Source: Chaenocephalus aceratus (lineage: Eukaryota; Chordata; Actinopteri; Perciformes; Channichthyidae). Taken from it: DNA of 64,000 nt. The translations under genes and the position numbers were made by a program. Of the stretch, positions 57,488-64,000 are shown piece by piece. Positions within the stretch are counted from its first letter, which is position 1, and each line of letters begins with the position of its first letter. The DNA lies in contig CM043799.1 in NCBI GenBank assembly GCA_023974075.1, positions 8,271,250 through 8,335,249 of the forward strand, given 5' to 3'. The notes beneath the pieces were generated by a model that searched no databases, was not told where the DNA came from, and saw only the letters and a program-made list of their open reading frames with translations.

Positions 57488-57914
57488 TAGCATGATAGCT
57501 ACAGCGCTAGTGAAGAGAGTGTTTCCACTCCCATCTCCCTGCTCACAGTTGGTTCCTGTTCCATCCTCCAGTTAACTGAGTGCTCTCGCTCAAAGTTAAC
57601 TTGCTACAGCGCTAGTGAAGAGAGTGTTTTCGCTCCCCTCTCACTGCACACAGTTGGTTTAATGCCCGTTCCATCCTTCAGTTAGCAGAGTGCTCTCGCT
57701 TAGGCTAACTCGCTACGGCGCTAATGGAGAGAGTATTCCCGCTCTCCTCTCACGGCATAAAACCATTAACTAAATTCATTGTTCTCACCCCAGTTAGCAG
57801 AGTGCTCACACTCAAGCTAACTACTATTGTGCTCACTCTCCTCCATTGCATATTTGTTTCCTGGCCCAGTTATTTACAGTCAGCTGAGTACTCTAGCTAT
57901 CGCTAGGTCTAACG

Positions 57915-59568
57915 CAGGGGTCTCCAACCTTTCTCCACCTGAGAGCTACTTTGAACAAATGAAAGTGGCCAAGAGCTACTTGCATCGCATCGCTTACATT
58001 TATTCACATAGCACTCATCAGTTGAATTAAGCTACTTTTGTGTGAAATTGCAATACCTAAAGCTTATCTAAAATCTTAACTTCACATCAAGGTCCAAGAA
58101 AATGACAATTTCTCACATATTAATATGGACAACATAGTAAGTACATCACTGAAGATTCACATAAATGTCCAAGAGAAAAATACAATGTTTTCACTTCTTA
58201 TTATGGCCCACATAGTAAATACATCGCCTTAATCACCACCTTGCAAGCATCTTATGGCACGTGTAAAATAAGTGCATTCACTCTTTTTTACAGTTAGTGA
58301 GATGACTGGCGCTGCATGGAGTCCACCATAGAGGGGTCTGCTGGAGTGTACCCACTTAGGTTCACTAGAGTCATTTACATGTTCATCAGTCGGTCTTGTT
58401 CTGTATTTAGATTTCATGACATTCATGTCAGAAAAAGCTGCTTCACAAAGGCATGTAGAGCCAAATAAAGCAGACATGTTCAGTGCTGCTTGGTGAATGT
58501 TTTTAGAGTTTTCTGGGTCTACAAGGCTCCAGAAATGTTGTGAGTTTTGCTGAGACTTCAGCTGAACATTATTTTGGAGATGTATAACCTCCATCTCCAC
58601 AGGATTGACACTGAACAGTGCAGCCATATTTTCTTCTTCTTCGTCTTGACATTAAATTATAAACCATAATAAATCAATTGTATAGGTCTAGCCTCCCTAT
58701 ATCTGTGTGTGACATTGTTCCATCTTCAAAAACAAAAAACTAATACTTCTGCAGTCTAGCTGCAGCTTCAAGCAACGGTCTTCTGTTAAAAAAAGGACAC
58801 TGAATGTCCTGAATGAGGCATGACACACAGGACTTAAGTCTGAACACAGCATGACAACAGGAGTATTTACAACAGCATTATAAAAACAAAAATAGTGCAT
58901 GTGGGTGCACACTTACATTCTCTGTCTTACTGTTACATTAATCCCGTGAATGTATGAGATTAAGTTAGCTTCATCATCTCAATCAGTGATTAAGTGAATA
59001 ATAAAGGTTCTATCAGGTCACTGTCAGCCTGTCACTCATTATTAGTAGTTATTTTTCAGGAGGGGGCGGGGCTTGGAGGAACGGAGAGGAGACGGTGATT
59101 GCGGAAGCTTTCCTCCTGCCTTCACAAACTTTACACACGTATTTATCAACTGAAAATAGCAAGAGGACATTCATACTCTGCAATTCAAGACTTGATTGAA
59201 TCCACCAAAAACCTGACATTACGATAACGAGTGTTTTTCAAAAACACAAATCCCTCCCTGTGTGTCTCTGAGCCGCAGCGACGCGGACTGATTCAGAGCG
59301 GGTCATTCTGCCGGTGGTTCTGACTGGTGCTGCTGGATAAAGCAGACTGCTCCATGTGTGGTGTCGCTGTGCCGCTGTCACATCTGCTCCTTGATCTCTG
59401 CGTCACGAACCAATTTTATATTTGTGTGACGGAAACAATTCTAAAATAAAAACGCTTTATTGTCCGGCCCCGGCCGAAATATCAAGAAGTAACGTTACTA
59501 CGCTATAATCGAGCGGCGAGCTACTGAAAAGCTGCGGTAGCTCGCGATCGACGTGTTGGAGACCCCTG
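57915..59568 (-). mobile_element. hAT element, 1,654 bp
   Basis: Ends CAGGGGTCTCCAACC and GTTGGAGACCCCTG, flanked by GTCTAACG and GTCTAACA (seven of eight bases). A transposase C-terminus is encoded on the minus strand. It is inserted in the DIRS leader between the tandem array and gag. Confidence 0.9.
58229..58627 (-). pseudogene. hAT transposase C-terminus (dimerisation domain)
   Basis: The minus frame contains ALNMSALFGSTCLCEAAFSD and MNVMKSKYRTRPTDEHVND, the FGSTYLCE-x-x-FS...K-KYR-RLTDEH signature shared by GTF2IRD2- and FAM200/ZBED5-like hAT proteins. The region before it (NPVEMEVIHLQNNVQLK) belongs to the same protein; the RNase H-like catalytic core is deleted. The tail after the domain is not conserved. 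Confidence 0.8.
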
Positions 59569-59605
59569 GTCTAACAGCTCTAACACCTGTATGGCTCCTC
59601 TTTAA

Positions 59606-60225
59606 TCAGAGGATGGCCATGACCTTTGCCCCTCTTGTCTTGGCCTTGAGCATCTGAGGGAGGGCCTTTCGGAGGACCCGTGCATGAATTGCACCATCAT
59701 GCCTCGTGCAGTAGGAGCTGCTAGACTAGCCGAGGTTGAACTACTGACTGATGGTGGCCTTCCCCCTGCACAGTCGACTCTGCACAGCCCAACCTACCCA
59801 TCCTAGGCGTTGGGCCGCAGAGGCTGCGGGTGCACCGCCCAAGAAGAGGACTAAGCCTGATAGGCTGTCCTCCAGGGTGGACCTACTCACTACTGAGCTA
59901 GCCCAGATGAAGTCTCTCCTCTTGGTTCTCCATTCTGGTGCTGATGCAGAGCATGCCGCTGCCCACCCGTGGCTGAGCTGGTTCTAGATGACGATGTGTT
60001 CTCGATGGCAGCTTCAGCCACTCAATTATGACGGGGTATGATGGGGAGAGCCCATCCCATGCTTCTGGGCCTGGCTCCTGTACCTCAGCTCATAGTCCCT
60101 CGTAGGAGGCAGATGACGTCTCCATGGGTACCGTCATTCGCATGGCTCTGGCTCACCAGCAGCTGGATGCGCAGCAGCCCGAAACAGCGCCTGCCATTTT
60201 TACTTCAACTTATTTTACTCTAATA
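59606..60225 (+). pseudogene. DIRS gag remnant
   Basis: Right after a TAA (59603), the frame reads EDGHDLCPSCLGLEHLREGL then SEDPCMNCTIMPRAV: a C-x2-C...H...C-x2-C zinc-binding module typical of DIRS1 ORF1. A TAG follows at 59801. Further gag pieces occur in other frames: KKRTKPDRLSSRVDLLTTEL at about 59840 and DDDVFSMAASATQ at about 59990. Several frameshifts; it ends at the LINE tail. Confidence 0.7.
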
Positions 60226-60297
60226 CTGGTGCGACAGTCAACAAAAATGAATTTCCCACTGGGATAAATAAAGCATTTTTGATTGATTGATTAAGTT
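60226..60297 (+). mobile_element. LINE 3' tail
   Basis: AATTTCCCACTGGGATAAAT followed by AAAGCATTTTTGATTGATTGA is a standard fish LINE 3' end with a short TTGA tail. No coding part. Confidence 0.6.
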
Positions 60298-60553
60298 ACT
60301 TCAGGCAGCTCAGGTTTGGTGATTAGAAGTTGTTTCAGGTACCTGCTTTATGTCTTTAGTTCGTTGTTATTCTCTACGAACTTACATTCTATTTGCTGTT
60401 GGAGATTGTTGGTTTCTTCATTTATCCCTCTCTTCACTTTGACTTTTGATATTACGAAGATGATTTGAGGTCTCGCCAGGAGAACGTGTATATACTACGT
60501 CTTTCCCCCTATTCATTTCTATTGATGGTAGCGTCCATGTAAAGCTAGCATCT

Positions 60554-60828
60554 GGGGTTACTGTAACCCAGTTTCTATCAGTATAGGCACAGCCCTCTAA
60601 GGCTATCGCTATTGGGTAATCCCACTGCACGTGTGCAGCACTGACAGACTTATTCCACGCCCCCCTATGATGTGGGCCCCACCTCCGGGCTCACTTCCGT
60701 ATAAATAGGAAGTAGGCCCTACAATCCACTCCAACAGCTTTTCTTCAGCTATTCGCGGAGCCAGTGGGGCCCAAACCTTAGAGGGCTGCGCCTATACTCA
60801 TAGAAACTGGGTTACAGTATGTAACCCC
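60554..60828. repeat. DIRS terminal module, intact
   Basis: Inverted repeats 60554-60601 and 60777-60828 (GGGGTTAC...CCCTCTAAG) enclose TATAAATAG (60700-60708) and the TTCTTCAGCTATTCGCGGAG segment. It is the uninterrupted counterpart of 38987-39602. Confidence 0.8.
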
Positions 60829-60949
60829 AGTTTCCATATCGTATAAGGCTTCGCCCTCTAAGGCTATCGCTATTGGGTTAAGGGTGAAGCAGGGTGTAGT
60901 CAACGCCCCACTGGTTCCGTCCGTTACCAGAAGCACAAAACACACCTAC

Positions 60950-61494
60950 TCAGTTAATAACCCATGTCCATTTCGCCATGCGTAAATGGAGCATCCCATT
61001 CCCAGGGAATATAGCATTAAAAAAATGAATATTCTCCATCAGGGAACGAAGGTAAAACGAGCTTGTGATAACCTTTGGCATAAAAACAGGGTTAGGGTGC
61101 AAAACAGCTAAGCTGCCATCTCCTTGGATCCGGAGACATGACGGAGCCACCGAGAGAGCAGACCAATCACTCACCCTTTTAGCTGATGTCAGAGCCAAGA
61201 GCAGACCTACTTTGGCTGACAAAACTGCAGGGGAACCTGATCTAAAGGTTCAAATGGAGCTTTACTCAGTGCGCGTAACACTAAAGCCAAAACCCATTGA
61301 GGCGCCAAAGCGCGTGACACAGGTCTGAGTCTCTGTACTCCCCATAGAAAACGTTTTGTCAGAGGGTGACTAAACACTGTGCTGACACCAATCAGGCAAG
61401 ATGAAATGGCAGCAGCATATGTTTCGACTGTGCTATAAGCCAATTCCTGTCCAGCAACAGCTGGAGGAACGACAGCACGAGGCAGGGGGCCCAA
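60950..61494 (-). pseudogene. DIRS tyrosine recombinase, N-terminal two thirds
   Basis: Two overlapping minus frames: 61494-61207 with AYSTVETYAAAISSCLIGVS, HPLTKRFLWGVQRLRPVSRA and LVLRALSKAPFEPLDQVPLQ (SAM-like core-binding region), and 61222-60950 with KVGLLLALTSAKRVSDWSAL, whose Arg is the first catalytic residue, and SLAVLHPNPVFMPKV. The H-x-x-R and tyrosine part is missing. A frameshift separates the two pieces. Confidence 0.75.
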
Positions 61495-61560
61495 CGCGGT
61501 CCAAGATTTTCCCTACACACCAAACGGAACATTGTCCATTTGGCTGTGTAGGATGTGTGT

Positions 61561-61780
61561 TCAGCAGCTGCGCTGATCGAACACACGATTTATGTAGGCC
61601 GCCGCTGCTTTGTTGTCTGTTCGAATCAACACATGTTGATTGTACAGCAACAGGGCGAAGTGCTGGATTACTTTCCATATAGTAATTCCAGCACGTTTAT
61701 ATGGAGAGACATGTGACCCGGCCACTGTCCCCCCACTGCCTGCGACATGCACGTTCCTCAGCCTGCGAGAGATGCGTCTG
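61561..61780 (-). pseudogene. DIRS RNase H fragment
   Basis: The minus frame has VIQHFALLLYNQHVLIRTDN then KAAAAYINRVFDQRSC, the late RNase H block with the TDN catalytic Asp. The following WA-x-H region is frameshifted. Confidence 0.65.
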
Positions 61781-62067
61781 TGAACACTGTGTTTTTCGGT
61801 GGGTTCAATCCAAACCCACGGAAGGAGGAATGTACACCGTGCGACGCACGGTGGTCGATACGCAGGCAAATAAACCACCTCTGGAGCCGGTTTACGCAGC
61901 GAGCCATGAAGGCTCGTAAACTGGACATTGAGGCGCGTTCACGCTCAAACTTGCTGAGGAATGAGCGGAGGTGTGTGCAGTGCTATTCACACAGTGCGTA
62001 ATAACAGCCCTGGGCTCATTACGACCGTGTCTAGTAGGCACATCTGGGACAGAGGAAAAACCGTGCT

Positions 62068-62150
62068 GGGGGGAGACCACAAATCAAAAAAGGATGCGTT
62101 TGTGTAAACCCTTTTACACGCATCTTTTTTTTAATTTGTGGTCTCCCCCC
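62068..62150. repeat. 83-bp hairpin at the DIRS/satellite border
   Basis: GGGGGGAGACCACAAATCAA and its complement at 62131-62150 pair, with GATGCGT-TGTGTAAA arms and a short loop (about 62106-62114). A few mismatches and length differences in the A/T run. Confidence 0.85.
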
Positions 62151-62199
62151 GTCTTGTCACATAGATTATACTATCTGTGTCGTAGTAGAAAACTCTGTG

Positions 62200-63660
62200 C
62201 TGTAATTTCTCCAATTCACTGTACAGTTTCAGCCAGTTTGTGATTTTGACGCTATTTCAGTGAAACAAGGCTGTTTTGAACATTTGACAGATTTATGCTT
62301 AATTCTCTCAAAAAGTTACCGAAAGATACACTTTTCTTTTAAAAAAGCTGACCACTACCATGAAAGCACTCTGTTTTATTAGATTTCGTCAAGCATCTGA
62401 CTCTTAATGGCAGTTTGTCATTTTGCGGCTATTTCAGTGAAACAAGGGTGTGTTTGAACATTTGACAGATGTATGCTTAATTCTCTCTCAAAAAAGATAC
62501 TGAAAGATACACTTTTGTATTTAAAAAAGCTGAAAAGTAGATAGTGAAGTACTTTGTGTCAGTAGATTTCCTTAAGAATCTGACTCTTAATGACAGATGT
62601 ATGCTTAATTCTCTCAGAAGGTTACTGAAAATATACACTTTTGTGTTTACAAGCTGACCACTACCATGAAAGTACTCTGTTTTAGTAGATTTCGTTAGGA
62701 TTCTGACTCTTAATGGCAATTTGTGATTTTAGAGGCTATGTCAGTGAAACAAGGCTGTTTTGAAACATTTGAAAGATTTATGCTTAACTCTCTCAAAAAG
62801 TTACTGAAAGATACACTTTTATTTTTAAAAGCTGACCACTACCATGAAAGTACTCTGTTTTATTAGATTATGTAAAGCATCTGACTCTTAAGGGGCAGTT
62901 TGTGATTTTGAGGCTATGTCAGTGAAACAAGGCTGGTTTGAACATTTGACAGATTTATGCTTGAAAGTTACTGAAAGATACACTATTGTGTATAAAAGGT
63001 GACCACTACCATGGAAGTACTCTGTTTTAGTAGATTTAATTAGGATTCTGACTCTTAATGGGATTTTGTGATTTTGAGGCTATTTCAGTGAAACAAGGCT
63101 GTTTTGAACATTTGACAGATTTATGCTTAAATTCTCTGAGAAAGATACTGAATGATACACTTTTGTGTTTAAAATCTGAAAAAGTAGATAATGAAGTAGA
63201 CTTTGTGTCCGTAGATTTCGTTAAGATTCTGACTCTTAATGGCAGTTTGTGATTTTGAGGCTATGTCAGTGAAACAAGGCTGTTTTGAACATTTGACAGA
63301 TTTATGCTTAAATTCTCTGAGAAAGTTATTGAAAGATACACTATTGTGTATAAAAGCTGACCATTACCATGAAGTACTTCGTTTTAGTCAAGCATATACA
63401 CTTTTGTATTTAATAGCTGAAAAGTAGATAATGAAGTAGACTTTGTGTCCGTAGATTTCGTTAAGAATCTGACTCTTAATGGCAGTTTGTGATTTTGAGG
63501 CTATTTCAGTGAAACAAGGCTGTTTTGAACATTTGACAGATTTATGCTTAAATTCTTTGAGAAAAGTTACTGAAAGATACACTTTGTGTATAAAAGATGA
63601 AAAGTAGATAATGTACTTTGTTTTAGTAGATTTCGTCAAGCATCTGACTCTTAATGGTCC
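62200..63660. repeat. ~177-bp satellite, about eight copies
   Basis: TGAAACAAGG recurs at 62261, 62438, 62745, 62923, 63089, 63270 and 63510, with a copy at 62590 lacking it. Spacings are 166-181 bp, with one of 240 bp and one double step. Each unit contains TTTGACAGATTTATGCTTAA, CTGAAAGATACACTTTTGTG and TCTGACTCTTAATGG. Confidence 0.85.
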
Positions 63661-63867
63661 TCTCTAAATTTGATTCAGGGTTTATTTTAAATGATTTGTG
63701 CTTTGTGTGTACAGACACCCAGAAAACACTGAAAAACACAAAAAAGAAGGACTGTAATACACATGTATCAGACACACTCCCCTTGCTATAATGAATACAA
63801 CAGTTTTTAAATGTAAAAAAAACACTTTTTTATTTTTCACACACAAAATCAATAGTTATACTGATTA

Positions 63868-64000
63868 TAGCATCCCCAGGACCGTCTCCAACTTAGAATT
63901 CCCCATATTACTGGAAATATCCTGATGGAGTTTTTTCACTTCAGTCAAAATATTCATGTGTATGCTGTTTTCGACACAAAGATGCATTACATCTACAAAC
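63868..64000 (-). other. Possible terminal coding segment running off the edge
   Basis: The minus strand from the window edge reads FVDVMHLCVENSIHMNILTE then VKKLHQDISSNMGNSKLETV and stops at a TAA near 63868; AATAAA lies about 35 bp beyond (about 63830). The peptide looks helical. It could be the last exon of a gene or of a transposon protein; I do not recognise it. Confidence 0.25.

Larger units (their letters stand above)
53964..57905 (+). repeat. ~104-bp tandem array in the DIRS leader
   Basis: Units read GCGCTAGTGAAG(A/G)GAGTGTC, CGCTCCCCTCTCAC, TTCCTGTTC, CAGTTAGCTGAGTGCTCTCG and AAGCTAAC. Starts at 53964, 55770, 55877, 55981, 56085, 56189, 56495, 57501, 57610 and 57716. It is a degenerate array with insertions between units, not a CRISPR. 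Confidence 0.85.
53640..60225 (+). mobile_element. DIRS1-type element, 5' leader and gag, heavily invaded
   Basis: A leader starting near 53640 contains a long series of ~104-bp repeats and ends in a DIRS-type gag at 59606. It is interrupted by the F element, element G, a short unknown insertion (about 56233-56460), a TTAA element and a hAT. Downstream of gag the element stops at a LINE tail, with no RT following on this strand. Confidence 0.65.
60840..62067 (-). mobile_element. DIRS1-type element, 3' part, minus strand
   Basis: Recombinase and RNase H pieces run from the terminal module to about 61880, followed by the spacer repeat also found at 42.1-42.8 kb (61970-62050). The RT and gag are absent; the element is cut at the hairpin at 62068. 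Confidence 0.75.

Noticed and set aside
55768..57905. CRISPR-like array of ~104-bp units
   Set aside because: Units are contiguous and degenerate with no unique spacers, in a eukaryotic genome; it is a tandem repeat in a DIRS leader.
62050..63639. Short ORFs in the satellite (CDFEAISVKQGCFEHLTDLC type)
   Set aside because: Unit length is not a multiple of three, so the frame is not kept from unit to unit; conservation is at DNA level.

Overview
The window looks like teleost fish chromosomal DNA from a repeat-packed, gene-poor region. I base this on the mix of element families: DIRS1-type tyrosine-recombinase retrotransposons, L2-clade LINEs with short microsatellite tails, tRNA-derived SINEs, a fish-type Copia element, a Gmr1-like Gypsy element with a SCAN-like gag, many hAT elements, PIF/Harbinger fragments, THAP-bearing TTAA elements and an ISL2EU-like YqaJ element. 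I found no convincing host gene. Every coding signal with recognisable domains belongs to a mobile element, and almost all are broken by stops, frameshifts, truncation or nested insertion.

Layout, left half. 0.4-3.2 kb is an internally deleted Gmr1-like LTR element. 3.2-6.3 kb holds two tandem duplications and unassigned DNA. 6.3-10.1 kb has a hAT with a TTF zinc finger, a short Harbinger element with a MADF exon and an 84-bp palindrome, and a SINE split by a solo LTR. 10.2-15.4 kb is a THAP-start repeat opened by a 4,056-bp element with a 6-bp target duplication. That insertion carries a hAT and a 33-bp minisatellite, itself split by a second hAT. 15.4-20.0 kb has a TTAA element and a fold-back THAP element with a 7-bp target duplication. 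20-25 kb has E3 repeat pieces, MITEs and a Copia element cut off in its pre-integrase region. 25.1-29.2 kb is a TTAA element with two converging genes: a THAP-type protein on the plus strand and a four-exon protein on the minus strand resembling the P2X7 cytoplasmic domain. 29.7-37.4 kb has E3 pieces, a 5'-truncated L2 LINE and hAT elements.

Layout, right half. 38.99-43.2 kb is a minus-strand DIRS element (RT, RNase H, recombinase, terminal module) with a solo LTR in its terminal module. At 43.2 kb a plus-strand LINE reverse transcriptase begins. Eleven of its codons have been amplified into a ~1.7-kb array of 33-bp units, and the last unit is split by a 6,055-bp ISL2EU-like transposon (45,147-51,201) with ~150-bp terminal inverted repeats and a perfect AT target duplication. 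That transposon encodes a SWIM zinc finger plus YqaJ nuclease protein whose intron has collected a Harbinger fragment and two LINEs. The split LINE resumes at 51,204. From 53.6 to 60.2 kb a plus-strand DIRS leader made of ~104-bp tandem repeats, itself invaded by four or more elements, leads into a broken gag. 60.5-62.1 kb is another minus-strand DIRS end. 62.2-63.7 kb is a ~177-bp satellite.

The most informative structures are insertions whose target duplications and empty sites can be read inside this window: AT in the LINE, CATAAT in the THAP-start repeat, ATTAATAC, AGTACTTC and GTATGGTC around hATs, and CCGG around the solo LTR. Family names rest on motif recognition only; no database search was possible.
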